A stretch of 64,000 nt of DNA, from contig NC_087062.1 of NCBI RefSeq assembly GCF_963678635.1, positions 25,626,177-25,690,176 of the forward strand. The letters run 5' to 3'. The stretch comes from Symsagittifera roscoffensis. Its lineage: Eukaryota; Xenacoelomorpha; Acoela; Convolutidae. The notes beneath the pieces were generated by a model, which saw only the letters and a program-made list of their open reading frames with translations, had not been told where the DNA came from and did no database searches. This document shows positions 51,160 to 59,025 of this stretch, one piece after another. Positions within the stretch are counted from its first letter, which is position 1; every line of letters begins with the position of its first letter. A program made the translations under genes and the position numbers.

Positions 51160-51835
51160 ATTTTTTTATCGCATGCTACTTGGATCCATGAGGAATGAAA
51201 TTCGCTTTGCTAGTTAAGCTTCTGGTACTCGTTTAGAAGTATGATCCAGTTACTAAGTGAGTTTTTCTGTATTGTTTCGGCTCTTGAGTTTTTCTGTATT
51301 GTTCCAGAAACTTTCTCTCCAATTGTTCTCGGACTGTACTTTCTTTGGCCAAGTTCGATTTTTACAACAGCAAAATTACAAATAGGTAATTTAAGGTGGT
51401 TATTTTTCTTCCAATTTTTTATACAGTTGTCGTTGTATTTTAATTTTACTGTATTCAAGTATTGCCTGTAAAGTGATACTTTTGATAATACTATTTTGTA
51501 GAAAAAACCGTTTTAATTTTTTTTATCTTAAAAATTAGTAAGCTTGCAATTAGCAATCGTTATCAAATTAGAATAGAGTACATTTTCGAGCTAACAACTT
51601 ATTTAACAGAATCACTTGCTGCTTTGTTTGATTATGAATTCAAATTTCCCAGAAACTATGGTGCACTCAGTCTGAAAGTAACGAATAATACGCCTGCATT
51701 AGCAAAGGTTCTGGGTTTGAAACTAATCAATACTTGCTTTTTTTTTGCAAAAATGAAATATTTGGTTTCAAAAAATGTGTCGGTTTTGTGTCTCTTTAAA
51801 AAAAGTATCGTTTCAAAAAATTTGTCAATCTAACT
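51160..51835. other. No recognised gene
   Basis: AT-rich sequence between the coiled-coil gene and a pair of direct repeats; no frame or repeat could be supported. Confidence 0.5.
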
Positions 51836-52075
51836 AGTATATTAATCCGCCTGTACTCCAACAGGGGGAAGGGTGGAACTAAAGTAGGAGTCGGTACCGT
51901 GGGAACACCAAAACCACCTTAAGGAGTACTGTGAAAAAATTCCAGTGTGACTGCAAGTACCGGCTTTGTAGCTTTTAGCCAGGGGAAAAGTTTTGAATAA
52001 CGCTTGGAGAGGGTTATTGGTTAAAAGGATAAATATATCGTTAGTCCTATAAATTGAATAAAGTATCTGAGTGTT
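51836..52075. repeat. Direct repeat, left copy (about 235 bases)
   Basis: Pairs with 52488-52725. Shared blocks include TAGTATATTAATCCGC, CAACAGGGGGAA, TCGGTACCGTGGGAAC, GCTTGGAGAGGGTTATTG and TTAGTCCTAT. The copies are clearly diverged, so the pair is not recent. Confidence 0.8.
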
Positions 52076-52216
52076 TTCAGCTTATTTTTTTTTTATTTTC
52101 ATGTATAGTGTGGTTTTTATATGAGTCAAAACCGTTAACAATTATTTTGGTATTCGGAAAAAGTTTATATTTATGTCTCCGACTTACCGCGGGCAATAAA
52201 TATTTTTTTTACCTTT

Positions 52217-52360
52217 CATGCGGTATGTTTCGACCGTGCTCGAGGTTTGTTTTGACCTTGCTCGTTCAAATTTTGATATGTTACGACCGTGCTCGTATTT
52301 TCCGACTGTGTACGACTGTAATTCGATATATATCGACCGTGCTCGCTGTATATTTTGAGT
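52217..52360. repeat. Degenerate GACCGTGCTCG minisatellite
   Basis: Four or five copies of CGACCGTGCTCG or a close variant about 30-35 bases apart, lying between the two direct repeats. Confidence 0.7.
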
Positions 52361-52487
52361 TGGTGCTCGATCCAAAGCCCTGTGTTAACTATTCTTTTTT
52401 TTGTCGAGCACCGACATGTGCTCGGCTTTGAAAGTCGAAGCATTAAGTGAGCACTTCAACCCGAGAGCAGCTTTAGTAACAAGTAGT

Positions 52488-52725
52488 ATATTAATCCGCT
52501 TGTACTTCAACAGGGGGAACGCTGGAACTACAGCAGGAATCGGTACCGTGGGAACTCCAAAACCACCTATAGTGGTACTGTGAAAAAAAAATCCGTTGTG
52601 GCTGCAAGTACCGGCCCTGCGGCTTTTAACAGGGGGAACAGTATTAACTAATGCTTGGAGAGGGTTATTGTTTAAAACGAGAAACGTGTCATTAGTCCTA
52701 TGAATTGTATAAGTTATGAGCGTGG
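52488..52725. repeat. Direct repeat, right copy (about 235 bases)
   Basis: Right partner of 51836-52075 in the same orientation. With about 410 bases between them, the pair has the shape of a miniature terminal-repeat element, but no terminal TG/CA, primer site or target duplication was identified. Confidence 0.8.
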
Positions 52726-53700
52726 TATCTAAAAGTACCCGGGTTGACCGAAAATGCTTGTCATAAAATTCTCATGGGAAATTTTTTTCCATACAATTCC
52801 ATACAATTCCATACGTACAGAAAATTGTGTAAAATTTCTATGATAAACATTTTCCCATAAATGGAAATTGTGTGATAAGGTTTTTCTCCATAAACCAAAA
52901 AGTTGGTTTTTGTTGCTACTTTCATTTTCTGACAAATTTTCGGTTGTGTTTGCAACCGAGCACAAGTGAAAAAGACCTTGGTTTACTCAAAGTAACAAAG
53001 GTTGGACGGTCTTGCATTTACAATGCATGAAAAACGACCTGAATTGTCTCAATGATGATTGTTTTAAATTTTTGAATTTTCAAATTATCAGACATTGATC
53101 AAGCCATACAAAAACACGTCATACAAAAGAAATAGTTTTCAGTGTTTTTGAAAAAAAAATTTAAGTGAAAAAAAGCCATTATTGTCGTATCGGAAAATGT
53201 TTGTTTGCGTACAAAATTAGATTTGCGGTTGAAAAAAAAAAAAATTTTGTCGTATACGGAAATTGTATGGTAAGCATTTTTTTCAAAAAAATTTCAAATC
53301 AGTTGTTTTTGTCACCACTCTGTTCAACTGTTCTCAAAAAGCCGCAGAAATGATTTAATGTTTTCTATTGTTTTTCGAAAATGTATGAAAATTGTCTGGT
53401 AATATTACGCTAGCAACACTATGTGCGCCGGACAAAACGCTTGCTAGGAATAAAGGGTCCTTTCTACTTTCTATCTTAGAAAGTAAATCTAAAATTCGCT
53501 GAGAAATATTTTATTAAAAAAAGAAGTTAGTATGAATTTACAGCAAGTTGCCTTTTGACTCAATATCTATTTTAACGGTGAGATTAGAGATATTTTTTAG
53601 AGATTGGTTGGGGTGGTAGAAGAGAGTGGTGTTGGTGTTAGAAGAGATATTGTTGGAATGAATTCCCGTAGTTTTGAGCTTCTATTTATACTCAGATTGG
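52726..53700. other. AT-rich stretch with dispersed short repeats
   Basis: Short related motifs (GGAAATTGTGTGATAAGG near 52865, GGAAATTGTATGGTAAGC near 53259, a relative near 43803) suggest an old dispersed repeat. No gene. Confidence 0.4.
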
Positions 53701-53715
53701 GAAATCACGCCACTT

Positions 53716-53842
53716 TTCGTATCAAATGAGAAGTTTCTTTTAACTTCGTATTCTTTATTCGTACATTCGTATTTTACGAGAAGAAGGTTTCGTATGCTCG
53801 TATTTTACGAGAGGAATCGTTAATATTCGTATTGAATGAGAA
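53716..53842. promoter_or_regulatory. Four spaced palindromic TCGTA/TACGA sites
   Basis: Related 17-base sites start at about 53716, 53766, 53796 and 53826 (spacings 50, 30, 30). The third contains a perfect inverted repeat, CTCGTA-TTT-TACGAG (53797-53811); the others are imperfect. Extra half sites (TTCGTA, TACGAA) lie at about 53745, 53758 and 53876. The arrangement looks like a multi-site operator or enhancer for a dimeric protein, at the place where the U3 part of a 3' LTR would lie. That it serves the element is inference. Confidence 0.45.
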
Positions 53843-54317
53843 TAGTCGTTTCAATTCTCAATGCTTAAAACGTTATACGAATTATTCCAATAGCATTTCC
53901 CTTCCTTTTGCAAGGGAATAAAAACATATTTCTTTTGGTGGTGGCGGCGGCGTCACATTTTGTGAACGCAATAAAATAATTCATGTTTCTGTTTCTATTT
54001 GAAATTAGAACATATTCATCCTCCTATTTGGAGAGGGAAAAAACTGAAACTTTCATTTTTATTACTTTTACTTGAATAGTGGGGTAATTGTTGATCAATC
54101 GAAGCTTTTTCTTTCAATCTCATAAAGTTGGTTCAATAGTTTGTTGGTATTACAGGTAGCAGATGTTTTTGAACAACTGATACTTTGAGTCAGGCTTGAA
54201 TGAATATAAACACATCAGTTACATTTATAAATCAAAATAGAGTTTACACAACCAAGGGATTTAACTATAAAATTAAATACATCAAAATTATCTGTTTCTC
54301 AAAAGTTTGAAGGTTAG

Positions 54318-54324
54318 TTTTATT
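54318..54324 (-). terminator. Possible poly(A) signal after the small ORF
   Basis: The minus strand reads GGAATAAAAC here, about 215 bases past the stop of the 252-codon ORF. It is the first AATAAA on that strand downstream. Motif evidence only. Confidence 0.35.
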
Positions 54325-54540
54325 CCTTAAACATTCTTTTTCCGAAGTCTCCTTTTCTTCCTGAAGTATGTGAAGTCTGTCCAAACGCGTAATAAGGGGA
54401 GGACTGGTTCATACAAAGGGGGTATTTTTTTGTGTTTTTTGTTTTTTATAAAAGTCAAAATTGTTAAAAGGAAATTAATAGCTATACTACATAGCTATAT
54501 AAAGCGAAAGAATAAATGCTTAAATAAAAGGATAAATTTC

Positions 54541-55299
54541 TTACAATTTTCCCTCCAACCGGGCTATAAGTTGTTGATTTTTTGTTTTCAAATTGTGGAT
54601 TTGCTTTTTCAGCTCCCGGATTTGGTGCGTTTCATGGATATGACTGCGCTGAATTTGATCAGTATAGTCATCTAACTGGGGGGTTTGTAATTTTGCTGTC
54701 AGATACTTTGCTGGGACATAGATTTTTTGATATTCAAGAAGGGAATTAGTTATGGAATACATTTTTTTTATAGGGTGATAAGCTTCTAATTTAAAACGAT
54801 TGATTAATGGATTCAAAGCATAATTGAGATCCATATCGAAGCCAGGATTGCTTTTAGAATTAATGTATCGTTCCCTTTCTAACTGAATATGTAATCTAGT
54901 GTTTATTTCAGTGGGGTGCAAGGGCTGTCGCCTAATGGTCATGGGACAATGAGAAGTTGATACCGGCGTATTTGCCGTTAGTATCTTATATGGTTTTACA
55001 ATCTGGGTCCGTTTTTTAATTTTAGAATTCGAGGGAACCAGGGGTATTTGAAAATCAGGGGGTGAAATTTTTAGGGGTGGTGGCTGTGATGCTGTAGTTA
55101 TTGGGACAGCTGAACTAGTTTGAAGTAGTGGCTCAACGAAGGATCGTGTTGAGGTCGGTTTTGCAGTGGGTGTTGTAGTAGAAGAAACAGTTGGTTGTTG
55201 AGTGAGTGCTGAAATCTGCGAGTCCAGTGGATCGGTTGGTGGCAGAAGTGAGAGGAGATCCTCGAAATCTCTCAAGTCGTCATCAAGTGTTGCGTCCAT
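54541..55299 (-). CDS. Accessory ORF, acidic N-terminus and leucine-zipper-like C-terminus
   Basis: This ORF of 252 residues has no family I recognise. Residues 5-20 are acidic with bulky hydrophobics (DLRDFEDLLSLLP), like a transactivation segment. Residues 30-90 are Pro/Ser/Thr-rich and probably disordered. A basic patch, KIKKRTQIVKPYK, lies at 93-105. The last 30 residues form a regular heptad series I227-L230-I234-L237-N241-L244-L248, with Asn at a core position as in dimeric leucine zippers; no classic basic region precedes it. Its place after the glycoprotein ORF is that of regulatory genes in complex retroviruses. A splice acceptor lies 21 bases upstream of the ATG in the same frame (see findings). 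A transcription-activator role is inferred only from this layout. Confidence 0.6.
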   Translation of the reverse strand: MDATLDDDLRDFEDLLSLLPPTDPLDSQISALTQQPTVSSTTTPTAKPTSTRSFVEPLLQTSSAVPITTASQPPPLKISPPDFQIPLVPSNSKIKKRTQIVKPYKILTANTPVSTSHCPMTIRRQPLHPTEINTRLHIQLERERYINSKSNPGFDMDLNYALNPLINRFKLEAYHPIKKMYSITNSLLEYQKIYVPAKYLTAKLQTPQLDDYTDQIQRSHIHETHQIRELKKQIHNLKTKNQQLIARLEGKL

Positions 55300-55319
55300 A
55301 GTTGAATCAGTTGGTATAT

Positions 55320-55326
55320 CCTAGAA
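55320..55326 (-). promoter_or_regulatory. Candidate splice acceptor before the accessory ORF
   Basis: The minus strand reads TTTCTACTGTTCTAG ending at 55321, and the next base (55320) begins seven open codons that lead in frame into the ATG at 55299. It lies just after the glycoprotein stop codon. Its natural partner is the donor at 57576. Confidence 0.5.
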
Positions 55327-55350
55327 CAGTAGAAATTTTTTTTTTTTTTA

Positions 55351-57660
55351 TTAGACTGGGTTTGTTGGGTGATCCAAGTTTTGAGTTCTTCTCTCAAAAC
55401 TTGTTAATTGGATGTGAGGATACATGCGATCCTGGTTTATTTTGTCAATTTCCTCTAAAAGAGGGGCTTGTATTTTCTGATCACATTCTTGTTCTATTTT
55501 TTCAGTTTCCTCATCTTGAGTGAAAATTGAGGTCACTATGGAAGTGAAAAGTATATTATATGAAGCGGCAAGCAATACTTTGCCAAAGTGTAGTGAGCGG
55601 CCGGTGATTTTGTGAATATGCATAGCCTTTATTATGAATACTAGGCAATCTAGTATGAATTTCACAAATAGAAAAGAGGCGAAGACTATTCCGCATTTTT
55701 CTAAATAGTATTGTACTTTCCCGAATATACGGGTGTATTCGTTTTTCCAAAAGTTTGGAGAGATGAGATAGTCCAAATAAATTGTTTGGGAAGAGCCTAG
55801 CGGGCTGTATGAGTCTTTGAAGAAAATTTTTTTAGCATTTAGAAAGGACCTGGATACTTTTTGCAGTATTCCTTTCATCTCTGAATTATCGGAAATCATA
55901 TTCCAGAATTTTTGCATTTGAGCATAAGTGTAGATTAAAGCGCCTTGGCTAGAGGCTAAAGAATGCTTAATCTTTTGAATTATCTCTTTTGGTTCAAAGA
56001 GATATGGTCCTGTAACCCTTGTAATTTGAGGGGTTAATTCAATCCAGGACTTATCATCATCAACATCTAGTTGAAAGAGATTCGAATGTTTGTCGGAGCA
56101 GTCTTGTAGATCTGCCGACTGAAAAGTTTGTCGCGTAATTGGATCGACAAATTGAATATTTTCCTTATACATAATGGGAATGCGATTATAGCATTCATCC
56201 ATTAATTGCAAAGGTGAATAAAATTTTGGACAATGATAGAGCCAGGCAACATTGCCATTGGTCTCTAAGAACATAGAGCGGTTTTTGGTTAGAATATAGC
56301 CAGCCAAACGTGGGCTTTCAAGCGAAAGCATTAAAGTATTTAATATTGAGGAGCGTTCTAGCTCACATTGATTTTGCAGAAGGGCTAACTCGGCCGTTCT
56401 GAGCATGTAGAAGCTATAAAAAAGAATATAGTCCAATTTGGTACCTATATGAGCTTCGTAGTCAATTTGATGACTTGAAAATTGGAGTGGCGGCGAATCA
56501 TCACTTAATGTGAGAAAAGTAGAATTTGGTTGGCCGGCATTATGAATAGTTCCCGTTTCTGGGGTTGGTTTAACTTGGATTCCAGTATCCATATTGAAAC
56601 CGTCAGTGTATGCAATAAAAAGTGAATCATATGAAGTTGGATACACTATTCTGGGATGACCACAAAGAGATTGCGGTTTATTCATCACCTGTGGCATAAA
56701 TTTTTGAGAATCCCTTGTATGGGTAGAATGAATAGATGGGCTAGAATCGCCTTTAATTATGTAGTATGATTCTTCGTTTTGAATCATTTTAGCCGGAAAT
56801 CTGTTTAAAACAGTGAAAATGCAATTGTTGGGTTCTTCCCAAGTATAAGCAAAAGCGTCTAAGGATGTTGTTTCACATCCATTTTCAGACACTGGACAGG
56901 GCAAAGGAATGTTTTGCCAATTATTGACTGTTCCATCTTTGAGGTTAACAGTCAGAGTTACATTTTGCATGTAAGTTTCAAAAGTGTCCAATTTAATCCA
57001 AGAACGGCCATCACATTCGTTATGATGTTTGCCGTCAACTTTGCCAGCATGGGCATTAGTTACTGTTTTAACATTAAATTTGAAAGGAATATTTCCAATA
57101 CTAGCATAGCCTAGGTTAAGATAACCTCTGTCGGCGGCCAATTTACATTCATTGGCAGATAAGTGGAGATCAGTAGTGATCATATTTTGTCGAGCGTCAA
57201 TACCACTCGAATCAAAAGAATCGCAAAACCAACGCATTGATTGGTGTTTGATTCGACACATTGTCGCATTTACTTTTGTGCGATAATGTCTCTGATATAG
57301 AGTAACATAAGCATGGGCTACTTTAATATTTTCTGGTTGGACTTTGCAAGGTGCTACTTTATTTAGAGAGAACATTTTGTTAGAAGTCATTAGTTGACAA
57401 TCATAATGAGCAACCCGAAGATTATTTGCAGTATTTGCATATAATTGTTCTTTCGGATCAAATGCTGAGGTTTGATTCGAAAGTATCATTAGAGTTAAAA
57501 GACCAACCAAATAAATTTTTTGCAAATTTATTTTTTGGTGGTGAATGATAGTAGAATAATTTTTAAAAGTACTTACTTTAAGCATTTCCTCGAGAGTGGT
57601 TAGAACAGGATCTTGGTCCATTAGTTCACCTTCCTCTATTTCACTATTTGGATTTGTCAT
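55351..57660 (-). CDS. Envelope-like glycoprotein ORF
   Basis: The frame has 769 residues without interruption. The first 45 residues are acidic and hydrophilic; a hydrophobic segment follows at about 49-61 with a plausible signal-peptidase site near 66. The ectodomain (about 67-650) has many cysteines, including an early YDC and APC pair and CPVSENGC, and several N-glycosylation sequons (for example in KVNATM, QNVTLT, PNSTF, KNRSM). A membrane helix lies at about 656-680, a second hydrophobic stretch at 695-713, and a charged tail follows. This is a membrane glycoprotein layout. The cysteine/Leu-rich N-terminal pattern reminds me of glycoproteins of chuvirus-like (Jingchuvirales) origin, which are known as captured envelopes in insect BEL/Pao elements; that is tentative. 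It would serve surface display and cell entry of particles. Confidence 0.65.
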   Translation of the reverse strand: MTNPNSEIEEGELMDQDPVLTTLEEMLKVSTFKNYSTIIHHQKINLQKIYLVGLLTLMILSNQTSAFDPKEQLYANTANNLRVAHYDCQLMTSNKMFSLNKVAPCKVQPENIKVAHAYVTLYQRHYRTKVNATMCRIKHQSMRWFCDSFDSSGIDARQNMITTDLHLSANECKLAADRGYLNLGYASIGNIPFKFNVKTVTNAHAGKVDGKHHNECDGRSWIKLDTFETYMQNVTLTVNLKDGTVNNWQNIPLPCPVSENGCETTSLDAFAYTWEEPNNCIFTVLNRFPAKMIQNEESYYIIKGDSSPSIHSTHTRDSQKFMPQVMNKPQSLCGHPRIVYPTSYDSLFIAYTDGFNMDTGIQVKPTPETGTIHNAGQPNSTFLTLSDDSPPLQFSSHQIDYEAHIGTKLDYILFYSFYMLRTAELALLQNQCELERSSILNTLMLSLESPRLAGYILTKNRSMFLETNGNVAWLYHCPKFYSPLQLMDECYNRIPIMYKENIQFVDPITRQTFQSADLQDCSDKHSNLFQLDVDDDKSWIELTPQITRVTGPYLFEPKEIIQKIKHSLASSQGALIYTYAQMQKFWNMISDNSEMKGILQKVSRSFLNAKKIFFKDSYSPLGSSQTIYLDYLISPNFWKNEYTRIFGKVQYYLEKCGIVFASFLFVKFILDCLVFIIKAMHIHKITGRSLHFGKVLLAASYNILFTSIVTSIFTQDEETEKIEQECDQKIQAPLLEEIDKINQDRMYPHIQLTSFERRTQNLDHPTNPV
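57571..57577 (-). promoter_or_regulatory. Consensus splice donor inside the glycoprotein ORF
   Basis: The minus strand reads AAA|GTAAGTA after codon 28 of the glycoprotein ORF (exon end at 57577, phase 0), upstream of its hydrophobic signal segment. A full GTAAGT match at this position is unlikely to matter for the protein and fits a regulated splice. Confidence 0.5.
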
Positions 57661-58180
57661 TTTGTGGATTTTTGTGAAGGGAAATCTGAGTTAGATTTCA
57701 ATTTTTGTTGAGGAATTCAGCAGATTTTATATTTTGGAGAGAGAGAGAGGAGGATTTGAATGAAAGATGTGAAATTGAACAAGAATGAAAACAACTGTAT
57801 ATCAGTTAGTTTTTAAAGGCTGTTTTTGCTTTTTTGCAAATCTAAGCTCTGATTGGCCGTTGTTATTCGGCGTCTTTCGGAAGTGACTCTTTTTAAGTCG
57901 TAATTCATTCGCCATTCGTTTTGTGGTTTTTTCCAATCTGGCTTAATGTCGTGGTTTTTCCACTTAGTTTTGATTTGTTGAGATCTAGCAGTGGAATGAT
58001 AATCATTCGTTTATGCTGATGTTAATTTTAACAACTGCATTCCCCTTCCTTATTGGAGGAGGAAAATGAAAAAAAACATCTCTTCATAAAAGAGGACTAA
58101 AAGCAACATCATTTGTTTGCTTTCCGTTTCAACTTCATCTGTTATCTCAGTATTTTTAAAAATTTTTGCTTTCTTGAAAA
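57661..58180. promoter_or_regulatory. Divergent promoter region
   Basis: The 520 bases lie between two genes transcribed away from each other. On the minus strand TATAAAAT (57731-57724) lies about 65 bases before the glycoprotein ATG, with a GAGA-repeat (57738-57750) just upstream. On the plus strand CATAAAAG (58085-58092) lies about 90 bases before the ATG at 58181. A CCAAT-type inverted motif (GATTGG, 57851-57856) lies between. A hairpin-like CCCTTCC...GGAGG motif is at 58042-58062. Confidence 0.45.
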
Positions 58181-58875
58181 ATGAGTTATATCGAGCCTGA
58201 AGACAATCTGGTGGACTTTCCCGAGAAGTTTTTGAACTTGCGGGATGAGTTGGAGTTTAAACACGAAGCCTTGCTGGAGGACAAGGAAGTGGAGAGAAGA
58301 GTGGGAATATACGACGATTTAGTCGAGAAGGGTGCTAATCTGACACCCATGGAGTTCATGATATTTATGGACCGGAGTTACATATTCAAGTATCCGGTCC
58401 TGAATACTGACGAACTGTTTGAGCTGGGCTCAATACAAAGTAGGTGCTTCACGAAGGGAATTCGGAGCCCATGGAGTGGAAACCATGTGGTTTCCCAAGA
58501 GACAATGGACTTTTTGTCCTTATTCTTTGGGGAGGATGTAAGTTTATTTTACAATACACTCAATTTTAAAAGTAATAAAAAAAATTTTTTTATTCAAGTG
58601 GCATGGCAACATAGAAATACTATATAAATTTGTTTTAGTTTCAAGAAGAATTCTTCAAAAAGCCAGTGGCGGAGGCAGAGTTTAGACGGAAAATAGAGCT
58701 TGAGATTATGCTGGAGGAGTTTTATCAAGCTTGGTGGCGGCCGTACTCAGCGCTGCAGTTTGCAGTGAGGAGCCTGAGTAGGGCCGCGGAAAACTCGTTA
58801 GAAAAGATGGCGGCATTAAAACTTATGAAAGCGTACTCAGATATTAAATCTCATATTTATAAAAGTTATTTTTAA
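58181..58875 (+). CDS. Spliced gene antisense to the retrovirus-like element
   Basis: Two exons, 58181-58537 and 58639-58875, are joined in phase 0 by a 101-base intron with a full GTAAGT donor and TTGTTTTAG acceptor. The product has 197 residues: exon 1 is acidic with mixed helices, and exon 2 starts FQEEFFKKP and ends in a long helix rich in Ala, Leu and Lys. I see no signal peptide, membrane segment or known motif, and I do not recognise the family. The poly(A) signal AATAAA at 58967-58972 follows about 90 bases after the stop. It lies between Pol and the glycoprotein ORF on the opposite strand, convergent with Pol and divergent from the glycoprotein gene. It may be an antisense gene of the element or a captured host gene. 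Confidence 0.6.
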
Positions 58876-58966
58876 ATTTATTTATTAACATGTTATTTTT
58901 GGTGTTTTGTGTTTTTATTAGAAACGAAGTATTTATAAAGTAGAAAAAGAAAAAAAAGAGAAGGCC

Positions 58967-58972
58967 AATAAA
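58967..58972 (+). terminator. Poly(A) signal of the antisense gene
   Basis: AATAAA about 92 bases past the TAA of the spliced plus-strand gene. Confidence 0.5.
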
Positions 58973-59019
58973 AAGAATTTAAAAAAATATTATGCTGGCC
59001 AAATAAATGGTTTAGTGTT

Positions 59020-59025
59020 TTTATT
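59020..59025 (-). terminator. Poly(A) signal overlapping the Pol stop codon
   Basis: AATAAA on the minus strand overlaps the terminal TAA of Pol (59023-59021). If used, it would end the pol transcript before the glycoprotein gene, so that the two would be separate transcription units. Confidence 0.35.

Noticed and set aside
51241..51471. Hydrophobic frame 76 codons long after the coiled-coil gene
   Set aside because: No splice phase or motif supports it as a further exon.
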